Of a stretch of DNA of 64,000 nt, positions 8,641-17,549 are shown piece by piece (the first letter of the stretch is position 1; each line of letters opens with the position of its first letter). Where the stretch lies: the NCBI RefSeq assembly GCF_900106595.1, contig NZ_FNNC01000002.1:186001-250000 (forward strand). Direction: 5' to 3'. Origin of the DNA: Marinococcus luteus (GTDB lineage: Bacteria > Bacillota > Bacilli > Bacillales > Marinococcaceae). Below the pieces are notes generated by a model, which saw only the letters and a program-made list of their open reading frames with translations, had not been told where the DNA came from and did no database searches. Position numbers and translations under genes: made by a program.

Positions 8641-9672
8641 CTATGACTCCAGAAGCTTGTTTATCCGGCTCCCGCAGCTTTCCCGTACAATAAGCCTGGA
8701 CGGCAGTACCCACCTCATCGGCAGGTCGCCTTCTTCTGCTGTCATCAGTTTACGCACGCCCATCCGGCCCATTTCCTTTGTCGGAATGTTCACTGTCGTA
8801 AGCGGCGTGCTCGCATACTGGGCAAGCTCTGTACCGTCAAAGCTTCCGATCGCCACATCCTCCGGCACGCGGATACCATGCTCCTGAAAAGCGCGGAGCG
8901 CGCCCATCGCCATCCGGTCGCTGGCAATAAAAAATGCTTCCGGAAGATTACCCTGCTCAATTGCTTTTTTCCCCATCCGGTAGCCATCGTCCATGGTAAA
9001 GTCAGCAATGTGTATATTGTTTTTGTAGGAATAGCCCGAAGCATCCATCAGCTGTTTAAATACCGTCTCCCGTTTATCTTCAATCTGCACTCTCCGCCGA
9101 AAACCGTTCTCTGCCTCCCGGCCGCCGATATAGCCGATTTTTTTATAGCCCTGATCAAGCAGATGACGCACCACTTTGCCAGCCGCCTGTTCAAAATCGA
9201 TACTCACCGACGAGAACTGCTCATCATTTGGCGAGTGGCTGATAAATACAAGCTGCTTATTATTTCGCCGCAAAAACTCCGCAACCTCCTCACGAATGCG
9301 CCCAATCAGAATGAACGCGTCCACTTCCTGCACCGCTGGGTCGTTTTGAATGGTCGACAGATAAAAAATCCGTGCCTGTTCAATATCCTGGCGCATGCAT
9401 TCATCTTCGATTTCCTGGCGGATTGGGTAAAAGTACGGGTCGTCCTTTTCGAGGTCGCTTGGCTGGTGCAGCACGATTCCGATCTTCATTTTCTTTTTAC
9501 CGCCGTTCTTCTTCCTGGCCTTCACCGGCACGTAGGCAAGCTCCTGGGCAATCTGGCGGATTCTTTCCTTCGTGTTCGGTGATACCGAAAGCGTCTCGTC
9601 GTGGTTTAACACCCGTGACACCGTCGCAGCAGATACCTGCGCCCTGGCGGCAATATCTTTAATGGTAGCCAT
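8641..9672 (-). CDS. LacI/GalR-family transcriptional regulator
   Basis: 343 aa. An N-terminal helix-turn-helix (residues 3-22, 'TIKDIAARAQVSAATVSRVL') and hinge precede a periplasmic-binding-protein-like effector domain ('KKMKIGIVLHQPSDLEKDDPYF', 'AFFIASDRMAMGALRAFQEHGI', 'DVAIGSFDGTELAQYASTPLTTV'). It lies upstream of melA in the same direction and most likely represses melA and itself in the absence of a galactoside. A palindrome AGTAAAAATTTACT at 9690-9703 sits directly upstream of the start and could be its own operator. Confidence 0.9.
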   Translation of the reverse strand: MATIKDIAARAQVSAATVSRVLNHDETLSVSPNTKERIRQIAQELAYVPVKARKKNGGKKKMKIGIVLHQPSDLEKDDPYFYPIRQEIEDECMRQDIEQARIFYLSTIQNDPAVQEVDAFILIGRIREEVAEFLRRNNKQLVFISHSPNDEQFSSVSIDFEQAAGKVVRHLLDQGYKKIGYIGGREAENGFRRRVQIEDKRETVFKQLMDASGYSYKNNIHIADFTMDDGYRMGKKAIEQGNLPEAFFIASDRMAMGALRAFQEHGIRVPEDVAIGSFDGTELAQYASTPLTTVNIPTKEMGRMGVRKLMTAEEGDLPMRWVLPSRLIVRESCGSRINKLLES

Positions 9673-9740
9673 CGCAACCCTTTCCTTTCAGTAAAAATTT
9701 ACTTTATATTTTCATTATTTTACTTTACTTTATCAAAATT

Positions 9741-9754
9741 ATTAACCGCTTACA
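9741..9754 (-). promoter_or_regulatory. Possible cre site upstream of the LacI-type regulator gene
   Basis: On the minus strand it reads TGTAAGCGGTTAAT, matching the CcpA box except for A in place of the conserved C near the end. It lies 70-80 bp upstream of the regulator start, in an AT-rich leader (9673-9840) that holds no other recognisable gene. Confidence 0.35.
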
Positions 9755-9844
9755 ATCATTATTTCTCGTCCTTTTAAAATAAAACAGCTCTTTATTTACA
9801 AATATAAAAATATGTTAACTAAAACCTTAACCAATTCCTTTTCT

Positions 9845-9879
9845 ATAAAAAACCGAAGCACCCAGGGCGCTTCGGTTCA
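9845..9879 (-). terminator. Intrinsic terminator after the AEC transporter gene
   Basis: Minus strand: ACCGAAGC, loop, GCTTCGGT, then TTTTTT. It follows the AEC stop codon directly. Confidence 0.8.
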
Positions 9880-10830
9880 TCCGGTAATATGCTGCGCTAT
9901 AAACACGGTAAGCGGCAGCAGAAGCAGGCTGAGGACCGTTGTCGCAATCAGCGCCACGATACCAAGCTGCTTGGAGCCCCCGTGAATGTAGCGTTCAAAT
10001 AACACAGTAGCAAGTGTAAAGGTGGGCATCGACGCCTGCACAATAATGATCTTAGCGAGAAGCGCCGGAATCGGAAGCAGCCACACCAATAGACAGGCCG
10101 CGGCCGGCACAGTGAACACCTTCACGAGTATGGCCGTTCCCATAAACCGCTTGTACCCTGTCTTCACCATTTTCCAGTTCGCAGACGTAATCGTCGGAAT
10201 CAAAAGCCCGATCAGAATCATCGCAAGCGGCGCTGCCAGACCCGAAATGGTGTTTACCGTCTCGAGAAAAATCATCGGAAGCATAATACCGGCGGAGGCC
10301 AAAAGCACCGAACAGACAAGCGACAGAAACGGCGTATTTAAAATTGCCGTCAGCTGCCGGAACGAAAAGCGCCCGGGCTTCAACAGCAGAATACCAATTG
10401 TGAACACACTCGTCATGGTCCCGGCATCATACACCGCCGCATACGACCCTGCTTCGGTTCCAAACAAAATTGTAATCAGCGGAATGCCGATAAAACCGGT
10501 ATTGCCGCATCCCGAAACAATCGCAAGCTGGCGGGCCTCCATGTCAGTGTAATGAAACGAGCGCCCAATCGAATAGCCAAGAGCCATCCCCGTCCACGTA
10601 AGCCCGAGCGCACATGCGTAAACCATCGCAAACGATGCCCACGTGGAGCTGTTGAAATCCAGCTGAAAAATACTGTACACCACCACAGCCGGAAGCGCGA
10701 AATTAATAGCTACAAAGGAGATAAAACGGCGCGTTTCCACCGATACATCAATCATTTTAGAGGTGACAAGGCCGATCACAACCATCACGGCCATCATAAA
10801 CACCGGCGTAATTATATCAATAATAGACAT
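9877..10830 (-). CDS. AEC-family (auxin efflux carrier-like) transporter
   Basis: 317 aa with about 10 membrane helices. It starts MSIIDIITPVFMMAVMVVIG and carries 'SGCGNTGFIGIPL' in the middle, the conserved N-containing stretch of bacterial AEC permeases, and 'QASMPTFTLATVLFERY' near the C-terminus. Bacterial relatives move dicarboxylates such as malate or malonate, but most are uncharacterised. The start at 10830 is preferred over the frame start at 10941 because the extra 37 residues are hydrophilic and unlike the family; the ribosome site (GAGGCG) is weak. Confidence 0.8.
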   Translation of the reverse strand: MSIIDIITPVFMMAVMVVIGLVTSKMIDVSVETRRFISFVAINFALPAVVVYSIFQLDFNSSTWASFAMVYACALGLTWTGMALGYSIGRSFHYTDMEARQLAIVSGCGNTGFIGIPLITILFGTEAGSYAAVYDAGTMTSVFTIGILLLKPGRFSFRQLTAILNTPFLSLVCSVLLASAGIMLPMIFLETVNTISGLAAPLAMILIGLLIPTITSANWKMVKTGYKRFMGTAILVKVFTVPAAACLLVWLLPIPALLAKIIIVQASMPTFTLATVLFERYIHGGSKQLGIVALIATTVLSLLLLPLTVFIAQHITG

Positions 10831-10965
10831 CCGTCTCGCCTCGGTTCTTTCATTATTTTCCTGAAGCTGCACGTGTTCTATCTTAATACAAATCAGCCGG
10901 AATGAAAACGAATGAAAGCTTGCTGTATCAATAAATTCCATGCAACCGCTTCCCCTGCGCGAAAA

Positions 10966-10999
10966 AAAGCCGCCCTCCGGCTCGAAGGCAGCGCCCGTT
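10966..10999 (-). terminator. Likely terminator after the antiporter gene
   Basis: GC-rich imperfect hairpin overlapping the stop codon, followed on the minus strand by TTTTTTT. It separates the antiporter gene from the AEC gene. Confidence 0.55.
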
Positions 11000-12491
11000 A
11001 CTGGGTCGTCTTAGGTTCTGGGTGCTTCTTGCGGTTCAACAGCCGCCGCAGGTCGTCCTTCTGCTGTCTGGAAACGAGAATATACAGAAAATCTCCCTCC
11101 TGGACCTCGGTATTTCCGCCTGGTGTTACGAGTTCGTTGTTTCGCACCATGGCGCTTACGGTCGCGTCATTTGGAAAGTTGATTTCATACAGCTGTTTCC
11201 CTACAATCGCCGATTCCTCGCTCGCTTCAAACTGCACCATTTCCGCATTTGCCGAGCCCATACTGACGAGCTCGATAGAATGGTACGGTATTTCTTTTTT
11301 CGGGCCAACCAGATGCAGAAGCTTCGCCACATAGGAGATGCTTGAACCCTGGATGAGCGCGGAGGTCAACACGATAAAAAATACAAGGTTAAAAATCAGC
11401 TGGGCATTGTCGAGACCGGCGACCACGGGAAACGTTGCCAGTACGATCGGTACCGCTCCGCGCAGTCCCGCCCACGATAAAAACGTCCGCTCTTTCATCG
11501 TATAGCCGAGAAATGCCGTAGATATAAAAACGGCGAGCGGCCGTGCGACAAACATCAGGACAAAGGAGAGGGCGATACCGGCAAGCATCACGTCTGCTGT
11601 AAATACCTGACCCGGAAAAGCAAGCAGACCAAGAATAATAAACATCAGAATCTGGCTCATCCAGGCGAATCCTTCATTAAACTGAAAGATCGAGTAGCGG
11701 AATGTAAGCTCAGAGTTGCCGATTACAAGCGCGGCTATGTATACTGCTAAAAACCCGCTCGCTCCAACAGCCGCCGTCACGCTGTAGGCCAGAAGCGCAA
11801 AGGCCACCGAAAAAATCGGGTACAGACCACTCGATTCGAGACCGATATGGTTGATCGAAAACGAAGCGAAACGGCCGAACAGCAGGCCGAAAATAATGCC
11901 CGCGCCGATCTGCCAGAAAAAGGACGGAATGAGCATCCAGATGTTGGCATCCACATTTGTCAGCAGTTCAATAAAAGAAATAGTTAAAAAGACAGCCATC
12001 GGGTCGTTCGTTCCCGACTCGGCTTCAAGCGTTGCCCCGAGCTTGGCTTTAATATTTCTCTCCTTCAGGGCAGCGAAAACGGCCGCGGCGTCGGTGGAGC
12101 CGACGATGGACCCGAGAAGCAGCGCTTCGTACCAGGTGAAGTCGAGCAGCAGATACGCCGTGCCCCCGATACATAAAGAGGTAATCACTACTCCTGCGGT
12201 CGCGAGCGAAATGGACGGTACCGCCACCCGGCGCACCGTTGCCCATTTTGTCTGCAGGCCGCCCTCAAACAGGATAATCACGAGGGCAAATATACCGACC
12301 AGCTGGGCTACTTCGGCGTTATCAAAATAAACGATTTCCAGGCCATCGCTTCCGATCAGCATGCCAATAAGAATAAACAGTACCAGAGCCGGCAGTCCGA
12401 GCCGGTTCGAAAATTTAGCAACAATAATGCCGGCCACCAGCAGTAAACCGACAAGCAGAACGACTCCATCGTTTGCTTCCAAAAAATCCAA
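10998..12491 (-). CDS. Potassium/proton antiporter, CPA1 family (NhaP2/CvrA type)
   Basis: 497 aa. About 12-13 membrane helices ('FSNRLGLPALVLFILIGMLIGSDGL', 'LFEGGLQTKWATVR', 'SGTNDPMAVFLT' with the ion-site Asp, 'LSWAGLRGAVPIVLATFPV') are followed by a C-terminal RCK_C/TrkA-C domain (about residues 405-485, ending 'EGDFLYILVSRQQKDDLRRLL'). These proteins exchange K+ (or Na+) for H+ and help with pH and ion balance in alkaline or saline habitats. Starts with TTG behind AAAGGA. Transcribed toward the AEC gene but separated from it by a likely terminator. Confidence 0.88.
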   Translation of the reverse strand: MDFLEANDGVVLLVGLLLVAGIIVAKFSNRLGLPALVLFILIGMLIGSDGLEIVYFDNAEVAQLVGIFALVIILFEGGLQTKWATVRRVAVPSISLATAGVVITSLCIGGTAYLLLDFTWYEALLLGSIVGSTDAAAVFAALKERNIKAKLGATLEAESGTNDPMAVFLTISFIELLTNVDANIWMLIPSFFWQIGAGIIFGLLFGRFASFSINHIGLESSGLYPIFSVAFALLAYSVTAAVGASGFLAVYIAALVIGNSELTFRYSIFQFNEGFAWMSQILMFIILGLLAFPGQVFTADVMLAGIALSFVLMFVARPLAVFISTAFLGYTMKERTFLSWAGLRGAVPIVLATFPVVAGLDNAQLIFNLVFFIVLTSALIQGSSISYVAKLLHLVGPKKEIPYHSIELVSMGSANAEMVQFEASEESAIVGKQLYEINFPNDATVSAMVRNNELVTPGGNTEVQEGDFLYILVSRQQKDDLRRLLNRKKHPEPKTTQ

Positions 12492-12763
12492 TATGTTTCG
12501 TTCCTTTCATGACACATGCTTCTTCATGCGTTATGTTTTATAGTTTTACGGTGTTTTAATAGGAGAGCATACGCGCCGGCTGCGGAAAAGAATGACGCTG
12601 AGTCAAACCGGGAGAATGGTACATAATAATATACCCTTATATTTTAACATTGATTTTTTATTCTCCATAGCAATCAGCCCTCCAGCGTTTGCATGCGTAA
12701 TGAAACCTTTTACAGGGAAAGGACGTATAGTGGTATACGCACATTAAAAGGAGGCAACCATTC

Positions 12764-13066
12764 ATGGAAACGTCCCGGATACTCAAATGGGTCACCGGCG
12801 GGATTGAACTGTTTCTCGGTATCCCGATTCTCGGCGGACTCATTATTGTCGGCACAGGGTACCTGCCGCTGCAGATTATGCTTGTTGTCCATATTATCGC
12901 TCTTATTGCGTCTATTTATGATAAGCAAAAGAAAAGCGGCAACATTCTCGGCATCATTACGTCCGTCGTCGCCTATATCCCGATTGTCGGTATGTTTATG
13001 CACATCCTTACCGGCATCTGGCTGCTTGTTGAAGCCTTTGGATATCAGCGCGAAAAAGAAATTTAA
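12764..13066 (+). CDS. Small membrane protein, unknown function
   Basis: 100 aa with three predicted membrane helices (about residues 14-32, 36-54 and 62-86) and a charged C-terminus. AAAGGAGG lies 8-9 nt upstream of ATG. I do not recognise a family. The helices are Gly/Ile-rich ('GIPILGGLIIVGTG'). It stands alone between the antiporter (divergent) and an alpha/beta hydrolase, with a GC hairpin at 13072-13096 after it. Confidence 0.75.
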   Translation: METSRILKWVTGGIELFLGIPILGGLIIVGTGYLPLQIMLVVHIIALIASIYDKQKKSGNILGIITSVVAYIPIVGMFMHILTGIWLLVEAFGYQREKEI

Positions 13067-13071
13067 AGCGG

Positions 13072-13096
13072 GGCACGCCTCACGCAGGCGTGTCCT
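13072..13096 (+). terminator. Hairpin terminator after the small membrane protein gene
   Basis: Imperfect stem ACGCCT/AGGCGT with a cacgc loop, followed by a short T-rich tail. Moderate strength. Confidence 0.45.
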
Positions 13097-13161
13097 GTTT
13101 ATTTCTGCCCAAAAACAGGAATATGATTTTTAATACTTTTCAGGAAAGGAAGCAGTTACTT

Positions 13162-14052
13162 ATGGCCAAATGGAAAACGTCTACGCAGGCAGCAATGCTG
13201 CGTTCTTTTCAAAAACGCGTCAGCCAGCAGTCCCAGTCGTATATTACTCCCCCGGCGGCTGATTCGGTGAGCACCTTTTCCTACCTGGTCGAAACGACGC
13301 CCGGAGTTACACCGGTACATATTTATTATCCGATCGCGGACGTTTCCAAAAAACTTCCAGTATATATCAATATGCACGGAGGCGGGTTTGTGATGGGCAG
13401 CGCTGATGAAGATGCGGGCTGGTGCAGATACATTGCCGCTGAAGTATCGTGTGTGGTCGTAAACATCGACTACCACCTCGCGCCGAAGACCCGTTTTCCG
13501 GCAACCGTGCTCGAAGTGTTTGAAATTGTCGAATGGCTCACAGCACATGCCGGGCGCCTTTCGCTGCAAATGGATAACTATGTGCTCGGCGGCCACAGCG
13601 CCGGAGGCAATTTTGCTGCCACGGCGAGCATGATGCTGCGTGATACCGGCCACACGCTCCCGAAGCTGCAGATTCTTGACTATCCCGTGCTCGACCTGCA
13701 GACGGACCCCTACGAAAAGCCGGCGTATTCGACCGCCATTCCGCCGTCCATTGCGCAGATTTTTAACGACAGCTACCTGCAGACACCGCAGGACGCCCGT
13801 CATCCTTACGTCTCGCCGTTGTATGCTGAACATCTCGAAGGCCTGCCTCCGGCGCTCGTCATTACCGCTGAATACGATTCGCTCGCCAGAGAAGCGGCCC
13901 AGTACGTGAACCGCCTGGAAAAAGCCGGCGTCGCTGTGCAGCATTACCCATTTTCTGCGACCAGCCACGGATTTACGCATATGGGAAATGAAGAAACCGC
14001 GCTCGAAGCATGGGCCACAATCATTCATGCGCTGAAACGCGCCCTGAAATAA
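13162..14052 (+). CDS. Alpha/beta hydrolase, hormone-sensitive lipase-like (hydrolase fold-3)
   Basis: 296 aa carboxylesterase of the HSL family. It has the oxyanion motif 'MHGGGFVMG', the nucleophile elbow 'GGHSAGGN', the Asp region 'TAEYDSLAREA' and the His in 'SHGFTHMG'. The start at 13162 (MAKWKTS) follows AGGAAAGGAAG. It is closely similar along its length to the protein at 31580-32470 (shared ITPPAA, VVNIDYHLAP, GGHSAGGN, YDSLAREA), so the two are recent-looking paralogues. Substrate unknown. Confidence 0.88.
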   Translation: MAKWKTSTQAAMLRSFQKRVSQQSQSYITPPAADSVSTFSYLVETTPGVTPVHIYYPIADVSKKLPVYINMHGGGFVMGSADEDAGWCRYIAAEVSCVVVNIDYHLAPKTRFPATVLEVFEIVEWLTAHAGRLSLQMDNYVLGGHSAGGNFAATASMMLRDTGHTLPKLQILDYPVLDLQTDPYEKPAYSTAIPPSIAQIFNDSYLQTPQDARHPYVSPLYAEHLEGLPPALVITAEYDSLAREAAQYVNRLEKAGVAVQHYPFSATSHGFTHMGNEETALEAWATIIHALKRALK

Positions 14053-14087
14053 AATAAACCGCCCGTTCGGTAACGGCCGGCTCATGC

Positions 14088-14114
14088 GCCGCCCTTCCCC
14101 GGGGCGGCTTTTTT
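14088..14114 (+). terminator. Intrinsic terminator
   Basis: GCCGCCC/GGGCGGC stem followed by TTTTTT on the plus strand. It ends the hydrolase transcript and touches the end of the convergent cation-efflux gene. Confidence 0.8.
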
Positions 14115-15015
14115 AGTTACAGATCGTGTCTTCGCAGATGTCGCGGTTTTCCATGTCGATCTGGATGGTCGTATGGTGGATGCCGTACTCCCTGTGCAAC
14201 AGCTCGTTGGCATTTTTCAGCGCCTTCTGCTGGCTCGTGCCTTCTTCAACGACCAGGTGGCAGCTGAGGGCCGGAAAGTCTGACGTAATCGACCAGACAT
14301 GCAGATCGTGCAGATCCTTGACATGCTCGACAGTCAGCAGCTGTTCTTTTATCTGCTTCGTATCGATTCCTTCCGGCGTTCCTTCCATGAGTACGTGCAC
14401 CGAATCCCGCAACACCCGGAGTCCGCTGATGAAGACAAGCACCGCAACAACCATGCTTGCGATCGGGTCAGCAAGGCTCCAGCCAAACAGCATGATTAAA
14501 ATCGCAGCTGTAATGGCGCCGACCGAGCCGAGCAGGTCGCCGAGTACGTGCAGAAACGCGCTCCGGACGTTTAAATTTTCATGGTTGTCTCCGCTGTGAA
14601 GAATGCGGGCCACAACAATGTTGACGATCAGGCCGATGGTGGCCACGATGAGCATCCCCGTGCTGACCACAGACGGCGGGTCCATTAAACGCTGAATGCC
14701 TTCATACGTAATATATACGGCAATCACCACCAGCGCGAGGCCGTTAATAAACGCAGCCAGCACTTCAAACCGGCGGTAGCCGTAAGTTTTCGACGAGGTC
14801 GCACTGCGGCTGCCGTACCATATGGCTGCAAAGCTGAGGCCAAGGGCTGCTGAATCACTCAACATATGCCCGGCGTCAGAAAGCAGCGCCAGACTGTTCG
14901 TCCACAGGCCGCCGATCACTTCGACGACCATAAAAACAGTAATTAAAATAAATGACCATTTCAGGGCCGTTTGGTTTGTTGTTCCGTGATCATGGCTGTG
15001 TCCTTCATGCGACAT
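14113..15015 (-). CDS. czcD: Cation diffusion facilitator, CzcD-type metal exporter
   Basis: 300 aa. A His-rich N-terminus ('MSHEGHSHDHGTT') and six membrane helices contain the metal-site pairs 'LLSDAGHMLSDSAALGLS' (helix II) and 'HVLGDLLGSVGAI' (helix V), followed by a cytosolic C-terminal metal-binding domain ('LHDLHVWSI', 'HCHLVVEE'-like HxV repeats). Family members export Zn2+, Co2+ or Cd2+ in exchange for H+/K+. The start at 15015 follows GGAGGAGAC. Its promoter is flanked by two palindromes of the ArsR/CzrA type, pointing to metal-induced derepression. Confidence 0.9.
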   Translation of the reverse strand: MSHEGHSHDHGTTNQTALKWSFILITVFMVVEVIGGLWTNSLALLSDAGHMLSDSAALGLSFAAIWYGSRSATSSKTYGYRRFEVLAAFINGLALVVIAVYITYEGIQRLMDPPSVVSTGMLIVATIGLIVNIVVARILHSGDNHENLNVRSAFLHVLGDLLGSVGAITAAILIMLFGWSLADPIASMVVAVLVFISGLRVLRDSVHVLMEGTPEGIDTKQIKEQLLTVEHVKDLHDLHVWSITSDFPALSCHLVVEEGTSQQKALKNANELLHREYGIHHTTIQIDMENRDICEDTICN

Positions 15016-15046
15016 AATGTCTCCTCCCTGCTTCTTTGCTTTTATA

Positions 15047-15108
15047 TTCAAATAAACTTTTGATTATATTATACCACTTTCACTCTTTTATTCAAACATT
15101 CTTTTGAA
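15047..15108 (-). promoter_or_regulatory. czcD promoter flanked by twin TTCAAA-N6-TTTGAa operators
   Basis: Minus strand: -35 TTGAAT, 16 bp, -10 TATAAT. Operator 1 (15091-15108, TTCAAACATTCTTTTGAA) is a perfect 6+6 palindrome overlapping the -35. Operator 2 (15047-15064, TTCAAATAAACTTTTGAT) is a near-copy 44 bp away, at the expected transcription start. The spacing is typical of ArsR/CzrA-family repressor sites (TGAA-rich 12-2-12-like dyads). No such repressor gene is in the window. Confidence 0.65.
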
Positions 15109-15199
15109 TAATAAAATGTCTAAATTTTTCTTTAGAAGGGAATACAGTAACGTACGTAGAAGTTAACGTTTACAAAAACCACACAAGGAGAAGATGTTT

Positions 15200-16192
15200 A
15201 TGCACAAACTCGTCAAACAGGCAGGCCTTGGCGCCTGCGGGCTGATCGCTGCAGCAGCTGCCTATGCATTCTTTTCACCGCGGCCGGCCGCCTGGTATGT
15301 AAAGCAGGCCTTTAAAGGCGGACTCGAAACCGAAGCTCCCGATTTTGCCGAAGCAGCCGAAAAAACGGTGCAGTACCACGATATTGACTACGAATCCCAA
15401 TACCGTAACGGCCGGCTTGATGTTATTTTAACGACGAAAAAAGAAGAAAAAACGCCGGTTGTTTTTTGGATGCACGGCGGTGCCTACATCGGAGGCGACA
15501 AGCAGGATGCTTCCAAATACACCACCTACCTGGCCGCCTCCGGCTATAATGTGATCAACATTAATTATGAACTCGCTCCGGCCGCCGCTTATCCGGCTCC
15601 ATTAATCCAGCTTGATGAAGCGTACCGCTTTATTAAACGACATGCCGATGACTACGGCCTCGATCTGACTAATATTTTTTTCGCCGGCGACTCTGCCGGA
15701 GCACAGATTGTCTCCCAGTACGTGGCCATCCAGCTGAACGAGGGGTACTCCCCGTGGGTGCCGGTAAAACGGCATATTGACCCGCTTTATATTAAAGGGG
15801 TGCTGCTGTTTTGCGGGCCGTTTGATCTTCGCCAGATCGCGGGAGCGCCGCTCGGCTGGTTCAACCACTTCCTGTTCAAACGTATCGGCTGGGCGTATAT
15901 CGGCACTTACAATTGGGAGAACGCTCCGGCTCTTACGGAAATATCAATGCTCCAGCGTCCACCGGAAAAATTTGCGCCTACGTTTATAACCGACGGCAAT
16001 AAAAACTCCTTTGACACCCAGGGCCGCCGGCTTGCTGCCATGCTGAGCCGCCGTGTACCCGTCCGGGACATTTTCTACGACAAGGATGAAACACCGGTCG
16101 AACACCAGTATCAGTTTCAAATGGACAAACCTGCCGCCCGGCAGACATTCCGCTCCCTCACAGCTTTTATTGATACGTACAGTCGTACGTAA
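15200..16192 (+). CDS. Alpha/beta hydrolase with N-terminal membrane anchor
   Basis: 330 aa. An N-terminal hydrophobic stretch ('AGLGACGLIAAAAAYAFF') looks like a signal anchor. The hydrolase domain has 'WMHGGAYIGGDK' (oxyanion hole), 'FFAGDSAGAQIV' (GDSAG nucleophile elbow), a later 'TDGNKNSF' Asp region and a His in 'EHQYQF'. It is related to the BD-FAE/Aes type of esterase and distinct from the fold-3 pair at 13162 and 31580. ATG 15200 has AAGGAG at 9 nt; the ATG six bases earlier is too close to the site. Confidence 0.82.
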   Translation: MHKLVKQAGLGACGLIAAAAAYAFFSPRPAAWYVKQAFKGGLETEAPDFAEAAEKTVQYHDIDYESQYRNGRLDVILTTKKEEKTPVVFWMHGGAYIGGDKQDASKYTTYLAASGYNVININYELAPAAAYPAPLIQLDEAYRFIKRHADDYGLDLTNIFFAGDSAGAQIVSQYVAIQLNEGYSPWVPVKRHIDPLYIKGVLLFCGPFDLRQIAGAPLGWFNHFLFKRIGWAYIGTYNWENAPALTEISMLQRPPEKFAPTFITDGNKNSFDTQGRRLAAMLSRRVPVRDIFYDKDETPVEHQYQFQMDKPAARQTFRSLTAFIDTYSRT

Positions 16193-16198
16193 ACACCG

Positions 16199-16241
16199 AA
16201 AAGGGCCTGCTTCGCAAACATGCGTTCAGGCCCTTTTTCTA
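16199..16241. terminator. Intrinsic terminator between convergent genes
   Basis: AAGGGCCTG / CAGGCCCTT stem with a longer loop and T/A runs on both sides, able to serve the hydrolase (plus) and the peptidase (minus). Confidence 0.75.
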
Positions 16242-16250
16242 TGTCGGCTG

Positions 16251-17342
16251 TTACATATTCAACAGCGTCCCGAGTCGATTCATGATTTCGCCGCCGTTTT
16301 CGCCAACAATCACGTCGTCCTCGAGCCGGATGCCGCCCCAGCCTTCAATATAGATGCCAGGCTCAATGGTGAGCACCATTCCGGCTTCAAGCAGGGCGTC
16401 ATTGCCGCCGTGAATGGACGGTTCCTCGTGCACGTCCATACCGAGACCGTGACCGACACGGGTAATAAAATGACCGCCATAGCCGGCTTCTGTGAGCACG
16501 TCCCGCGCGGCTTTATCCACGTCCCCGATTCGCCCGCCGTTCCGGCACGCCTCTATCGCTTCTGCTTTCGCATCCGACACGAGCTCAAGGCGTGCCTGAG
16601 TGAGTTCATCAGCTCCGCCGAATACCCAGGTGCGTGTCATGTCGGAGCAGAAGCGTCCGTACCGCGCGCCTAGATCCACCAGAACCAGATCCCCCTTTTG
16701 CAGGTGGGCTTCTGACGGAACGCCGTGCGGATAAGCACTTTTTTCTCCGAACAGTACGATTGTCTCAAACGCAGCACCGTCTGCTCCTCCCTGCTTCATC
16801 GCATCTTCAAGCTGATGAACGACCTGCCGCTCGGTCACTCCTTCCCGGAGTCCGGCTGCCACGGTTTCAAGCGCCCGTTCGGCAATATCGACTGCCTGAT
16901 GGATCTGTATCAGCTCCTCCGTCGATTTCACCTGGCGGCTCTGCACAATCACCCGTTCAAAATCTGTATAGCGGACTCCCGGATAGATGTGCTGAAGCTT
17001 TTCGAACCGGACCACAGATAAATGATTCTTTTCCACTGCAATCCGGACCGGGTTCGGCATTTGTTTATGAAGTGCTTTTTTCACACTTTCCCAGGGGTCG
17101 TCGCTGTCCGTGTAGGTCACAGTGCTTCCATGCCACCCGCTTTTTTCCACCAGCGTCTTTTCCATTTCCGGACAGACGAGTATCGGCTCTGCATGCTGAA
17201 AAAGGATAAGCATCAAAAGCCGTTCATGCGGATCTGTGTAAAAGCCACTCGCATAATAAATATTAGCGGGGTTTGTGAGAACGGCTGCGTCCTCCTCCCG
17301 TTCTGTTAACGCCTCGGTCCATGCTTTAATTACAGCAGTCAT
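16251..17342 (-). CDS. M24-family Xaa-Pro peptidase
   Basis: 363 aa with an N-terminal creatinase-like domain and a C-terminal pita-bread metallopeptidase domain. The metal ligands are visible: Asp in 'LVDLGARYGRFCSDMTRTW' (both Asp), His in 'GHGLGMDVHEEP', Glu in 'LTIEPGIYIEGWGG' and Glu in 'IRLEDDVIV'. It cleaves X-Pro bonds in peptides, probably in the cytoplasm. The start at 17342 (MTAVIKAW) follows AAAGGAGG; the frame extension to 17375 has no site. Confidence 0.9.
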   Translation of the reverse strand: MTAVIKAWTEALTEREEDAAVLTNPANIYYASGFYTDPHERLLMLILFQHAEPILVCPEMEKTLVEKSGWHGSTVTYTDSDDPWESVKKALHKQMPNPVRIAVEKNHLSVVRFEKLQHIYPGVRYTDFERVIVQSRQVKSTEELIQIHQAVDIAERALETVAAGLREGVTERQVVHQLEDAMKQGGADGAAFETIVLFGEKSAYPHGVPSEAHLQKGDLVLVDLGARYGRFCSDMTRTWVFGGADELTQARLELVSDAKAEAIEACRNGGRIGDVDKAARDVLTEAGYGGHFITRVGHGLGMDVHEEPSIHGGNDALLEAGMVLTIEPGIYIEGWGGIRLEDDVIVGENGGEIMNRLGTLLNM

Positions 17343-17411
17343 CTTTTGGCCTCCTTTTTCTTTAGTATCGCACAATTTTTTAAATGCTTTCCAGCCCTTC
17401 TTTTCCCCAGG

Positions 17412-17437
17412 GTTTGCCTAAAGGCAAAAACGGGAAA
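17412..17437 (+). promoter_or_regulatory. Candidate sigmaB-type promoter
   Basis: GTTTGC, 14 bp, GGGAAA fits the general-stress sigmaB pattern GTTTAA-N12-14-GGGWAW. It is 112 bp upstream of the gene at 17550. Pattern match only. Confidence 0.35.
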
Positions 17438-17549
17438 CAATGACAACGATAAGTGTAACGACGCCCTTTTTGGATGCGTACACATAGATAGATAAACAGC
17501 GGGGTGGTTTCGCGCATACCGTGCAAACCATAAAGGGGGGACAGCATCT

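Noticed and set aside
13156-14085. 309-aa minus-strand frame over the hydrolase
   Set aside because: Mirror of the alpha/beta hydrolase gene, which has its own ribosome site and catalytic triad.
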